Positions 8,400-15,017 of a stretch of DNA of 64,000 nucleotides are shown here, in pieces. A program made the translations under genes and the position numbers. The stretch covers positions 1 through 64,000 of the forward strand of contig CANPYK010000009.1 in assembly GCA_947588605.1 (NCBI GenBank). The letters run 5' to 3'. The stretch comes from an uncultured Oscillospiraceae bacterium (lineage in GTDB: Bacteria; Bacillota; Clostridia; Oscillospirales; Oscillospiraceae). Every line of letters starts with the position of its first letter. Position 1 is the stretch's first letter. A model generated the notes under the pieces. That model saw only the letters and a list, made by a program, of their open reading frames with translations. It did not search any database and was not told the DNA's origin.

Positions 8400-8780
8400 C
8401 TACTCTATCGGTACCGTCAGACCGAGAAATGTGAACGTCATGCGCACGCGGTCGCCGATGAGGGGGTAGATCTCGATGTTGTTCGCTAGGCCGGCGGCGC
8501 GGGAGAAGAGGGGCAGGTGGTAAAATTCTAGCGACTCCCCCTCCAGGGAGATGAAGCCTGTGGATTTGAAGGGCTCGTGGAGCGCGTAGGTGAGGCGCAC
8601 GCCCTCCATGTCGCGGGTGAGCGCCCGCAGGAGCGCGTAGGCGGCCTCGATTTTGGCTAATTTGGCGAGATTGAGCACGCTGGTCCGCTGCTCGTTGGCT
8701 AAAATCAGGGCCGTCAAGTTGTCCAAAATCTGCTCCTGCTCCGGGTCTAAAGTGAAGTTCTCTCTTGAATTCTCTGTCAT
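8400..8780 (-). CDS. Conserved hypothetical protein, 126 aa (paralogue of 14637-15017)
   Basis: 126 aa, mostly alpha-helical in its first half (DPEQEQILDNLTALILANEQ), ending in a beta-rich part (NNIEIYPLIGDRVRMTFTFL). The ATG follows AAAGGAGATTTTT on the minus strand. The paralogue at 14637 differs at only a few residues, and the similarity continues through the whole upstream region, so this is a recent segmental duplication. No known family is recognised. In the other copy the next gene upstream is an intact methyltransferase; here only a relic of it is left. Confidence 0.7.
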   Translation of the reverse strand: MTENSRENFTLDPEQEQILDNLTALILANEQRTSVLNLAKLAKIEAAYALLRALTRDMEGVRLTYALHEPFKSTGFISLEGESLEFYHLPLFSRAAGLANNIEIYPLIGDRVRMTFTFLGLTVPIE

Positions 8781-9008
8781 AAAAATCTCCTTTCAAATTT
8801 GAGTTTGGCAGGCGTTGACGCGCCCGCCTCTCCGCTTACTTACCGCAAAGGGGGGGACCCCCTCGCTCTATAACCGTGACCCGTTGTCAGCGGGAGAGGC
8901 GAGCGAGAGAAAAAGAGAGGATAAAATGACGCCAAAAAATACGAAAAACGGCGCGGAAATCCACTCCGTGACGTTTTTTCATGGATAAAAAATTTTTTTA
9001 CTATTCTA
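8402..9008. repeat. Segmental duplication, copy A (partner 14639-15245)
   Basis: About 607 bp match the partner at a constant offset of 6237 bases with scattered substitutions and few small indels. The match covers the 126-aa gene, its 5' region (including GTTGTCAGCGGGAGAG) and the hairpin AAACGGCGCGGAAAT...TCCG. Identity is lost at TCGCCCTG, where copy A jumps to a methyltransferase remnant. Confidence 0.85.
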
Positions 9009-9055
9009 TCGCCCTGCGGCGGGATGAGGGGCTCAAGCTGATGCCATATCTCCGG
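9003..9055 (-). pseudogene. Methyltransferase remnant (internal deletion)
   Basis: Read on the minus strand, this stretch encodes IWHQLEPLIPP, matching residues 30-39 of the methyltransferase at 15236-15961. It runs straight into the last codons of that gene (AGGGCGATA, before a stop). About 600 bp, including the whole SAM-binding core, are missing. It is non-functional. Confidence 0.7.
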
Positions 9056-9170
9056 CGTTTCCACAACTTTTTTCAAAATTACCCCACAAGTTTAATGACA
9101 AACCGAAACCAATGTGCTATACTGCCCTCATAAGGTAGCAGAGCCGAATCTTACGAAAGGAACCACTACC

Positions 9171-9284
9171 ATGATCGCTACCATGTTTGCTTATCAGTAC
9201 GAGCGCCAGCAGGCTATGTTCGAGGAATATAGCTTCGAGTTCGTGCGCCCAGTTCAGGATGAGCAGATGCGGGATCAGGTGTAG
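9171..9284 (+). CDS. Small 37-aa protein with its own promoter and terminator
   Basis: The ATG at 9171 follows GAAAGGAACC. The protein is MIATMFAYQYERQQAMFEEY, then SFEFVRPVQDEQMRDQV: amphipathic, rich in Gln/Glu/Tyr, with no membrane helix or Cys. A TATACT box lies about 50 bases upstream (TGTGCTATACTG) and a hairpin plus T-run follows at 9306-9344, so it is a self-contained transcription unit. The function is unknown. The start could also be the ATG at codon 5. It is called because ribosome site, promoter and terminator agree, not because of homology. Confidence 0.5.
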   Translation: MIATMFAYQYERQQAMFEEYSFEFVRPVQDEQMRDQV

Positions 9285-9305
9285 TCTTTATCACCGACTT
9301 CTTTC

Positions 9306-9344
9306 AAAACCGCCGCTTGTCCTGTGGGACAGGCGGTTTTTTCG
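9306..9344 (+). terminator. Rho-independent terminator
   Basis: AACCGCCGCTTGTCC and GGACAGGCGGTT form a stem with a small bulge, followed by TTTTTTC. It lies 20 bases after the 37-aa gene stop. Confidence 0.8.
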
Positions 9345-9373
9345 TGGGAATTTGAAAGAAGGAGGTGTTTGAC

Positions 9374-9622
9374 ATGACCGTTCCGACCATCGACCTGCCC
9401 CTCACCGGGGCCAATATCGTGAAGCTCCGCAAAGCCGCGGGCCTCACCGTCCGGGACCTGCAGGCCGTCTTCGGCTTCACCACGCCCCAGGCCATCTACA
9501 AGTGGCAGTCAGGTGCGTCGCTGCCGACGGTAGACAATCTCATCGTCCTGGCAGCAGTGTTCAACGTGAAAATCGACGACATCCTCGTCGTCCACACCGC
9601 GGCAAATTCCGTCGTCGCATAG
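9374..9622 (+). CDS. XRE-family helix-turn-helix regulator
   Basis: 82 aa, starting at the ATG 6 bases after GGAGGTG; an upstream in-frame GTG lies inside that ribosome site. The helix-turn-helix spans about residues 10-65: GANIVKLRKAAGLTVRDLQA, then VFGFTTPQAIYKWQSGASLP, then TVDNLIVLAAVFNVKIDDIL. This is the classical Cro/CI-type layout, binding DNA as a dimer. It has no extra domain, so it is probably a small repressor. It lies directly before the tRNA cluster and follows the terminated 37-aa gene. Its target is not evident. Confidence 0.85.
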   Translation: MTVPTIDLPLTGANIVKLRKAAGLTVRDLQAVFGFTTPQAIYKWQSGASLPTVDNLIVLAAVFNVKIDDILVVHTAANSVVA

Positions 9623-9666
9623 GGCAGGGGAGACCCTGCCCTGCGCCGGGCCCACGTTTGGGCCCG
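9621..9666 (+). other. Two back-to-back perfect hairpins before tRNA-Gln
   Basis: AGGGCAGGG-GAGA-CCCTGCCCT (9621-9642) and CGGGCCCA-CGTT-TGGGCCCG (9647-9666) are both perfect stems. The second is followed by AGAAATAAATAT, which leads straight into tRNA-Gln. Similar hairpin plus AT-rich joins precede tRNA-His and tRNA-Lys in the second cluster. They could be terminators, processing sites or repeat remnants. Confidence 0.6.
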
Positions 9667-9678
9667 AGAAATAAATAT

Positions 9679-9753
9679 TGGGGCGTAGCCAAGCGGTAAG
9701 GCGCCGGACTCTGACTCCGGTATTCGCTGGTTCAATTCCAGCCGCCCCAGCCA
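9679..9753 (+). tRNA. tRNA-Gln (anticodon CTG)
   Basis: 75 nt with encoded CCA. Acceptor TGGGGCG pairs with CGCCCCA, the anticodon stem CCGGA/TCCGG encloses CTCTGAC, and the T arm GCTGG-TTCAATT-CCAGC is canonical. It reads CAG codons. It is first in a cluster of four. Confidence 0.93.
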
Positions 9754-9756
9754 TAC

Positions 9757-9845
9757 GGAGAGTTGACCCGGCGGGTGCCGGGGCCTGCCTGCTAAGCTGT
9801 GCGTGCCCGAAAGGGCATCTGGGTCGGGACCAGAACTCTCCGCCA
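9757..9845 (+). tRNA. Unusual class II tRNA, Ser-like (anticodon GCT), 8/4 fold
   Basis: 89 nt with G73 and encoded CCA. The acceptor GGAGAGTT pairs over 8 bp with AACTCTCC; the T stem is only 4 bp (CTGG/CCAG); the D arm is a 6-bp stem with a 4-nt loop (CCCGGC-GGGT-GCCGGG). The long variable arm is TGCCC-GAAA-GGGCA. An 8-bp acceptor with a 6-bp D stem is typical of selenocysteine tRNA, and 8/4 folds are known from rare Ser-type tRNAs. The anticodon loop CTGCTAA gives GCT (Ser, AGC/AGT), not TCA, but its stem CCTGC/GCTGT pairs at only three of five positions. The T loop GTCGGGA lacks T54 and A58. It may be a specialised, non-coding or decaying tRNA. Confidence 0.7.
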
Positions 9846-9847
9846 AC

Positions 9848-9923
9848 GGAACCGTAGCTCAGCAGGTAGAGCGCCTGGTTGAAGCCCAAGGTGTCGCTGG
9901 TTCAATTCCAGCCGGTTCCACCA
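9848..9923 (+). tRNA. tRNA-Phe (anticodon GAA)
   Basis: 76 nt with encoded CCA. Acceptor GGAACCG/CGGTTCC, D stem GCTC/GAGC and T arm GCTGG-TTCAATT-CCAGC are all perfect. The anticodon loop TTGAAGC gives GAA. The anticodon stem CCTGG/CCAAG has one C-A mismatch at the second pair, and position 37 is G rather than the usual A of bacterial tRNA-Phe. It starts 2 bases after the unusual Ser-like gene, so both come from one transcript. Confidence 0.85.
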
Positions 9924-9926
9924 CAT

Positions 9927-10012
9927 GGGTCAGTAGCGCAGCGGCGACCGCAGCGGACTGTAAATCCGTGACACAGGAAACACCGAAGGTCCGAGTCCTT
10001 CCTGACCCACCA
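9927..10012 (+). tRNA. tRNA-Tyr (anticodon GTA)
   Basis: 86 nt class II tRNA with encoded CCA. Acceptor GGGTCAG/CTGACCC, anticodon loop CTGTAAA on stem GCGGA/TCCGT, and a long variable arm (ACACAGGAAACACCGAAGG region). It is last of the cluster and followed at once by a terminator. Confidence 0.92.
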
Positions 10013-10013
10013 A

Positions 10014-10050
10014 AAAACGCATTCTTCCTTTGACAGAAAGAATGCGTTTT
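10014..10050 (+). terminator. Terminator of the tRNA cluster
   Basis: AAAACGCATTCTT pairs with AAGAATGCGTTTT around a short loop, starting right after tRNA-Tyr. A second, weaker hairpin with TTTTTT (10107-10142) lies further on; the rest of the gap to 10240 shows no gene. Confidence 0.85.
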
Positions 10051-10290
10051 CCCTTTGGGCTGGAAACCGTTGATTTTCAAGGTTTTTCGGAGAACCGTCA
10101 TAAAGTAACGGCGCTGTGTCATTTTCTCAGCACCGTTTTTTGCGCTTTCAGATTTTTCTGGCCTCACCAATGAGATAATCGTTAAAACAGGAGCAAATCG
10201 TAAAATGGCGTGAAAGCAGTATGCACACCGAAAAAAATGTGCTATAATATCCGCGAAGATTGTATAAAATAAGTACAGAGAGGGATTGCC

Positions 10291-11046
10291 ATGAGAAAGC
10301 TGATTCAGCAAACGCTTTGCAATATTGAAGAGCATGAGAACTGCCATATTCTTTTAGCAGTAGAATCCGGCAGCCGGGCTTGGGGCTTTGCCTCTCCGGA
10401 CAGCGACTATGATGTGCGGTTTATTTATGTCCGGCCAAAGGAGAGCTATCTGAAGCTGGAGCGTGTACGAGACGTGATTGAACTGCCCATCAACGATGTG
10501 TTGGATGTCAACGGGTGGGACGTGGATAAAACCCTAAAGCTGCTCCATGGCTCTAACCCCACGGTTTTTGAATGGTTTTCTTCTCCCATTGTGTATAGGT
10601 CAACAGAATTTGCCGAGCGTTTCAAGCCTATAATGCTCCGCTATTTTTCCTCCAAAAAAGGTCTCTGGCATTACTTACATATGGCGGAAAGCAACTATCG
10701 AGAATACCTCAAAGGTGAAGAGGTCAAGGCTAAAAAATACTTTTATGTGCTTCGACCTGTCCTCGCCTGCCGCTGGATTCTCGAAAAGGGTACGCCTCCG
10801 CCTATGCTTTTCTCAGAGCTGATGGAAAGTCAATTGCCCTCTTATCTGAAAAGCACAGTATGTGGTCTGCTGGAGTTGAAAGCCAACTCACCGGAAATTA
10901 AAATCATTCCTCGCATTGATATTCTGAACGAATATCTGGACAAAAACATCACTGAAATCAAGGAGCAAATCATCGGTCTCCCGGAGCGTCCTGCCCAAGG
11001 CTGGGAGGAGCTTGACAGCCTATTCCTAAGTGCACTGGATGCGTAA
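10291..11046 (+). CDS. YcgL/RlaP-type nucleotidyltransferase
   Basis: 251 aa. The N terminus carries the nucleotidyltransferase signature GSRAWGFASPDSDYDVRF (residues about 27-44), with the GS motif and the two acidic metal ligands in DSDYD; a later conserved part includes the WFSSP block. This fits the predicted nucleotidyltransferase family COG3541/PF10127, some members of which sit next to RNA ligases. No ligase is nearby. The gene is visibly AT-richer than its surroundings, which suggests transfer. A TATAAT box lies at 10243-10248 and AGAGAGGGA precedes the ATG. The substrate is unknown. Confidence 0.85.
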   Translation: MRKLIQQTLCNIEEHENCHILLAVESGSRAWGFASPDSDYDVRFIYVRPKESYLKLERVRDVIELPINDVLDVNGWDVDKTLKLLHGSNPTVFEWFSSPIVYRSTEFAERFKPIMLRYFSSKKGLWHYLHMAESNYREYLKGEEVKAKKYFYVLRPVLACRWILEKGTPPPMLFSELMESQLPSYLKSTVCGLLELKANSPEIKIIPRIDILNEYLDKNITEIKEQIIGLPERPAQGWEELDSLFLSALDA

Positions 11047-11094
11047 CCCGTTTGCAGTCCTTTTTCACGAAAGCACTGAAAGCGCAAATAATCC

Positions 11095-11123
11095 TTGCTT
11101 TTTCCGCAATTTTGTGTTATAAT
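11095..11123 (+). promoter_or_regulatory. Sigma-A promoter of the structured leader, copy A
   Basis: TTGCTT (11095-11100) and TATAAT (11118-11123) are 17 bases apart. The same arrangement precedes copy B at 16542-16570 (TTGCCT, TATAAT, 17 bases). Transcription would start just before the structured RNA. Confidence 0.75.
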
Positions 11124-11128
11124 TACCT

Positions 11129-11256
11129 CACACCATAAAGAGTACGCGAGGGACAGCCCCTATGACCGTACACCAACCTGCCGCAGGGTAAGGTGGTAAA
11201 GGCTGAACGATGGGCGATATAGTGACCGAGCGCCCGTCGTGACGATGGGCGCTTTT
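11129..11256 (+). ncRNA. S-box-like (SAM-clan-like) leader RNA with terminator switch, copy A
   Basis: The leader shares an ordered set of segments with SAM-I riboswitches: AGAG, GAGGGAC, CCC-(T/G)ATGA, CAACCTGCC, GGTAAGGTG, TAAA. Two helices appear to be kept by paired changes: CAGCC/GGCTG where S-boxes commonly have CTGG/CCAG, and CC/GG where they have GC/GC. Downstream, CGATGGGCG occurs twice (11208-11216 and 11243-11251) on either side of CGCCCGTCG (11231-11239). This gives mutually exclusive hairpins, the second followed by TTTT. This is how transcription-terminating riboswitches are built. Ligand and class are not proven; the usual AAACCCGG segment is replaced by CCGTACAC. Confidence 0.6.
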
Positions 11257-11293
11257 GTTGTGCTCTCCGTGGTGAATTTATGGAGGTGCGACT

Positions 11294-11533
11294 ATGTACA
11301 CAAAGAAATTCGCAATCATGAACGTCATCGGCAACGACGAAATCATCCTGAAGACCTTCGCTCCAGAAGAGAAGGAGCAGGCCATCGCCTACGGGAAGGA
11401 AGTCATCAAAGGCAACTTCACCGGCGTCATCGTCTGCGCCATCATCCAGGTGGACGAGAACGGAAACAAGGTGGGCAATTCAGTGCAGGTGTTCCGGGTG
11501 TGGGTGCAGGAGGACCGGGAAATGGGAATTTGA
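11294..11533 (+). CDS. Small unknown protein controlled by leader RNA, copy A
   Basis: 79 aa; the ATG follows TGGAGGTGCGACT. Readable parts are MYTKKFAIMNVIGNDEIILK, TFAPEEKEQAIAYGKEVIKG and GVIVCAIIQVDENGNKVGNS: an alternating strand/helix pattern without signal, membrane helix or known motif. The first 70 residues are almost identical to the protein at 16743, but the tails differ. Each sits behind the same leader RNA, so expression is probably tied to the leader's ligand. I do not recognise a family. Confidence 0.75.
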   Translation: MYTKKFAIMNVIGNDEIILKTFAPEEKEQAIAYGKEVIKGNFTGVIVCAIIQVDENGNKVGNSVQVFRVWVQEDREMGI

Positions 11534-11628
11534 TTGTATTTCCTCATTTCCTGTGCTATGATGGGAACGAAAACTCTCTCACGCTGTTAAGCCCTACGCT
11601 TCGCGAGTACGGAAAGGAAGTCGGCAAT

Positions 11629-12579
11629 ATGGGAAAGAAGAAAAGCGGCGGCTTTTTTGGCGGCTTGTTTGGCAGATTATTCGATTTCAACGGCGACGGC
11701 AAAACCGACCCTGGTGAGGAGTGGATCGCGTATAAGATTTTCGAGGAAACCGTCAAGGAGGAGAAGGAGAAACCGGAGGACGATTGGCACAGCTCCCAAG
11801 GCGACGAGCTCGATTCCTTTGACGAGGCGCTTTATGACCGGGAAAAAGCGGAGCGGGAGGAGCAGGAGCGCCAAAAATACGACTGGCGCGAAACGTGCGA
11901 CGACAATGACTACGGCATTGACCCGGAGGACTTCGAAACGCAAGAGGAATATGAGGAGGCAATCGAGGAGCGAGAACAGGACTGGGCCGAATATCTGCCG
12001 ATGGATGTATCGGAGCAGGCGGAGGAGCTGGGGCTTGACCCCAACGATTATTTTTCCGAGGAGGAATTTCTGGAGGAGCTGAGGGCCAGGCAAAGCGCCC
12101 GCGAGGCCCCCGTCCGCCAAAAGCCGGCGGTCCGGTCAAATCTGGCGTTGGCAAGGAGCCTCGGCACTGGGCGGAGAACTTCCGTGATCAACGCACTGCG
12201 CAAGGGGTTCTCGGACGAAAAACTCACGCTTGTGGCGCGCATCAGCATGGACCCGCTGGATGGTGCCGGCGAAAAGTGCGTCTACGTTCTGGAGCATGTC
12301 AGGAACCAGGAGGGGAAATGGGTGCTGGCCTACACAAGCGGCGCCGCCGCGAAAAAAGGCACCCCGGAGGTGCGTTTCACCGGCAGCCAGGAAATGGCCC
12401 TGCGCAGCATCGTCAGGATACAGGGCATTGCGGGCGTGCTCTTCCGCTCCCAAACGAAGTCGTTTTATCTGGACAAGCAGGCGATCATAGACCTTTTGGA
12501 TGAGTTCCCCGTCCGCGACTCCGCCTGGGACGCGATCTGCGCGAGAAGGACCGTCGCCGCGCCGAAAAAGAGAAAATAA
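11629..12579 (+). CDS. EF-hand-like/SseB-like hypothetical protein, paralogue of 252-1274
   Basis: 316 aa from the ATG behind GGAAAGGAAG; a longer reading frame back to 11239 would cross the leader and the small gene and is rejected. It opens with a Gly/Phe-rich segment and the EF-hand-like loop DFNGDGKTDPGE. An acidic middle follows, then the conserved C-terminal domain (RRTSVINALRKGFSDEKLTL, ISMDPLDGAGEKC, GKWVLAYTS, IVRIQGIAGVLFRS). It has its own promoter-like pair TTGTAT (11534-11539) and TATGAT (11557-11562), 17 bases apart. The function is unknown; conservation of both ends between paralogues shows it is a real gene family. Confidence 0.82.
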   Translation: MGKKKSGGFFGGLFGRLFDFNGDGKTDPGEEWIAYKIFEETVKEEKEKPEDDWHSSQGDELDSFDEALYDREKAEREEQERQKYDWRETCDDNDYGIDPEDFETQEEYEEAIEEREQDWAEYLPMDVSEQAEELGLDPNDYFSEEEFLEELRARQSAREAPVRQKPAVRSNLALARSLGTGRRTSVINALRKGFSDEKLTLVARISMDPLDGAGEKCVYVLEHVRNQEGKWVLAYTSGAAAKKGTPEVRFTGSQEMALRSIVRIQGIAGVLFRSQTKSFYLDKQAIIDLLDEFPVRDSAWDAICARRTVAAPKKRK

Positions 12580-12598
12580 GATCCCGCCCAAAAACAAC

Positions 12599-12637
12599 CA
12601 AAAAGCACTCTTTCCGTCAAAGAAAGAGTGCTGTTTT
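12599..12637. terminator. Bidirectional terminator
   Basis: AAAAGCACTCTTTC and GAAAGAGTGCTGTTTT form a stem with A- and T-runs on both sides. It lies between the convergent genes ending at 12579 and 12686. Confidence 0.85.
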
Positions 12638-12685
12638 CATAATAGAGGGCTGAGAGGGAAACGCGGCGGGGACCGGGCGGACGGG

Positions 12686-14449
12686 TCACTTCAAATGTTC
12701 CCTTGTATAGATCGCGCCAAACAGGCACACGGTCCGCAGCGCCAGATCGAAGTCCGGGTCATTCCCGTGGGCCTCCAGGCCGTTCCGCTCCCGATAGAAG
12801 GTGTAATCCTTTTGGAACTGTTTCCCAAGCCCCGTGAGCTTTCCCAGCTCCTTGCCGATCTCCGGGGCGAAAGCCGTGTCATACCGGCCTGCCCAGGCGT
12901 CCCCGGGAGTTACCGTCACAGCCGGACGCAATTTGAACAGCCCTCTCCGATGAGTGTTCGCGTACTCCAGCTCTGCGGATTTGGCGAAGACATACCCGAA
13001 CAGATTGGCAAAATATTTTTTCTCGCCGGTGAGCAGATCCCGGGGCTTTTCCGCCAGGATCTTCATGAAATGGCCAGCGTACCCGGAAGGCCCCTCCAGG
13101 GCGCGCGTAACCTCCTCCAGGGTCATCCCTGGGTCCAGAAGTCCATGGAATTGGGCACGATTGAATAGAGACTCTACGACGCTCTCCGGGACCTTGAAAT
13201 CCTCGAAAGGCTTATTTTCAGGCGGTTCCTCGTCCAGCTTGAATTGATAGTTTTTGCCGGAATCGAAATAGATTTCCGTTATTTTCCCGGAGGAATTGAC
13301 GTCAATAAAGACGTAATCCGTACTTGGCGCCGGCACGCTGACGTACACGGCGAGGCATCTCTTCCCGGGGGCGTATTTCGTGGCTGCGGCATCCCGGACG
13401 GAGGCCACCCGGGCCATGCGCGCGGTTATGGTCCCGTTCTTCGATTTGACGATTTCGCCCAATTCGCGGAAGAAGGAAGAAATCTTGTCGACAGTGGCTT
13501 CTCCGGGCCGTCCCTCCCCTCTGAGTTTTGCGTCCGGCGCGAAAATCGACAGGATCCGCTGGGGATCGCCGCCGGAGAAGGCATAGCGCACCGCCATCAG
13601 ATCGTGCTCCTCGTCCAAAACGAGGCCGTTTTCATACTCATAGATCGCCACATCGCCGGAGAGAACGCAGACGCAGCTGACCGTTGCCCCCACGCGGATG
13701 TTCCCGCGCATTTTCTCGGGGACCTGCTCATATGTGTGGTCAAGCTCCAGCTCGCCGAATTCCGTGTCGATGATACAGCGTATGTATGTGTCCTGCCCTT
13801 CGCCCTCCAGCTGGAAATCCCCCTTGTACAGCCTCTTGACGGGGCCGCGCACGAGCATAAAGTTGTCGTGATATTCGTTCTCATTGAAGTGCTCGCTGTC
13901 GGGATCCCGGTTATTAAGAAGGCCGGTGGGGAGGATGGTCCCCGGCGCCAGAAGGAAGAGCTTACCGTTTTGCATACGGGGCTGGGCGTCCTCATAAGCG
14001 GCCTCATCCTGAAAATATTCAACAAGGGTGGGGAACGCCGCCATCTGCATTTTTACCGGATCCCCCTCCAGGAAGGAGGGCAGCACGTCCGCGTTGACAA
14101 GATTGACGACAGCCATCCCGCCGCTGCCGTCAGGGCGGGTCACAACGACGCGCCGCTCAAGCACGTCCGCGTCCTTGCGGTTGATATTCATGCCGTTGAG
14201 CCGGACCGTCCAGACGCAGTTCCCGGAGACGTGGGTGTCCAACCCGGTGACCTCAAAGCTTTTATTGGCGTCGTCGCGGGTGGCCCGGGCTATGAGCTGT
14301 ACGCTTGCGTAGTGCCGGTTGAAATACGGAAAGCCGTAATACCCCACGATCGCCTTTCCACCCTGCACCACATGACCGACCATTCCGGTAAAGGTATCCT
14401 CGGATTCACAAATGAAATCAAGCCCCAGATTTTCCAGAAAATTCGCCAT
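12686..14449 (-). CDS. Large hypothetical protein with possible NTF2-like domain
   Basis: 587 aa from the ATG at MANFLENLGLDF, which has GAGGAGGG 7 bases upstream; nine extra N-terminal codons are possible but lack a ribosome site. There is no signal peptide or membrane helix. The first 240 residues are beta-rich (MVGHVVQGGKAIVGYYGFPY, WTVRLNGMNINRKDAD). Around 285-400 the pattern MAVRYAFSGGDPQRILSIFA ... YVFIDVNSSGKITEIYFDSG is what NTF2/SnoaL-like folds look like. The C-terminal 170 residues are helical. It stands alone between the two convergent units. I do not recognise a named family; the NTF2 suggestion is an inference from pattern. Confidence 0.7.
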   Translation of the reverse strand: MANFLENLGLDFICESEDTFTGMVGHVVQGGKAIVGYYGFPYFNRHYASVQLIARATRDDANKSFEVTGLDTHVSGNCVWTVRLNGMNINRKDADVLERRVVVTRPDGSGGMAVVNLVNADVLPSFLEGDPVKMQMAAFPTLVEYFQDEAAYEDAQPRMQNGKLFLLAPGTILPTGLLNNRDPDSEHFNENEYHDNFMLVRGPVKRLYKGDFQLEGEGQDTYIRCIIDTEFGELELDHTYEQVPEKMRGNIRVGATVSCVCVLSGDVAIYEYENGLVLDEEHDLMAVRYAFSGGDPQRILSIFAPDAKLRGEGRPGEATVDKISSFFRELGEIVKSKNGTITARMARVASVRDAAATKYAPGKRCLAVYVSVPAPSTDYVFIDVNSSGKITEIYFDSGKNYQFKLDEEPPENKPFEDFKVPESVVESLFNRAQFHGLLDPGMTLEEVTRALEGPSGYAGHFMKILAEKPRDLLTGEKKYFANLFGYVFAKSAELEYANTHRRGLFKLRPAVTVTPGDAWAGRYDTAFAPEIGKELGKLTGLGKQFQKDYTFYRERNGLEAHGNDPDFDLALRTVCLFGAIYTREHLK

Positions 14450-14636
14450 TCCAAAACCCTCCTCTATATAGCGCAATCCCGCAAAGCGTTTCCTTGCCTG
14501 TACACGGTCCCCCGATTGCCGGATGCTTACATTCTAACCCATTTTTCCGCCTTTTTCAACCGCAATCATATGGTTCCCTTGGCGCGCCGAAAGAAAGTCT
14601 GGGGTCAACGCACACCGTTATGGGCGGGGGAGAGGG

Positions 14637-15017
14637 TTATTCTATCGGTACCGTCAGACCGAGAAATGTGAACGTCATGCGCACGCGGTCGCCGATGAGG
14701 GGGTAGATCTCGATGTTGTCCGCGAGGGCGGCGGCGCGGGAAAAGAGGGGCGGGCGGAAAAACTCCAGCGACTCCCCCTCCAGGGAGCTGAAGCCTGTGG
14801 ATTTGAAGGGCTCGTGGAGGGCGTAGGTGAGGCGCACGCCCTCCATGTCGCGGGTGAGCGCCCGCAGGAGAGCATAGGCAGCCTCGATTTTGGCGTATTT
14901 GGCAAGATTGAGCACGCTGGCCCGCCGCTCGTTTGCTAAAATCAGGGCCGTCAAGCCGTCCAAAATCTGCTCCTGCTCCGCATCTAAGCTGAAGTCCTCT
15001 CTTGAATTCTCTGTCAT
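14637..15017 (-). CDS. Conserved hypothetical protein, 126 aa (paralogue of 8400-8780)
   Basis: 126 aa, nearly identical to the protein at 8400-8780 (for example NLTALILANEQRTSVLNLAK there, GLTALILANERRASVLNLAK here). The same ribosome site AAAGGAGATTTTTT and the same roughly 200-base upstream region are present. In this copy the gene upstream is the intact methyltransferase, so this is the more complete version of the module. A hairpin terminator separates the two genes. The function is unknown. Confidence 0.75.
   Translation of the reverse strand: MTENSREDFSLDAEQEQILDGLTALILANERRASVLNLAKYAKIEAAYALLRALTRDMEGVRLTYALHEPFKSTGFSSLEGESLEFFRPPLFSRAAALADNIEIYPLIGDRVRMTFTFLGLTVPIE

Noticed and set aside
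9757..9845. Canonical selenocysteine tRNA
   Set aside because: D-arm and acceptor are Sec-like but the anticodon is GCT rather than TCA and the T stem is 4 bp; kept as an unusual Ser-like tRNA.
9859..10347. 162-codon minus-strand frame over tRNA-Phe, tRNA-Tyr and the terminator
   Set aside because: Covers structural RNA genes and a terminator; no coding signal.
13244..14671. 475-codon plus-strand frame opposite the 587-aa gene
   Set aside because: Shadow frame; the minus-strand gene has a strong ribosome site and ordinary amino-acid composition.
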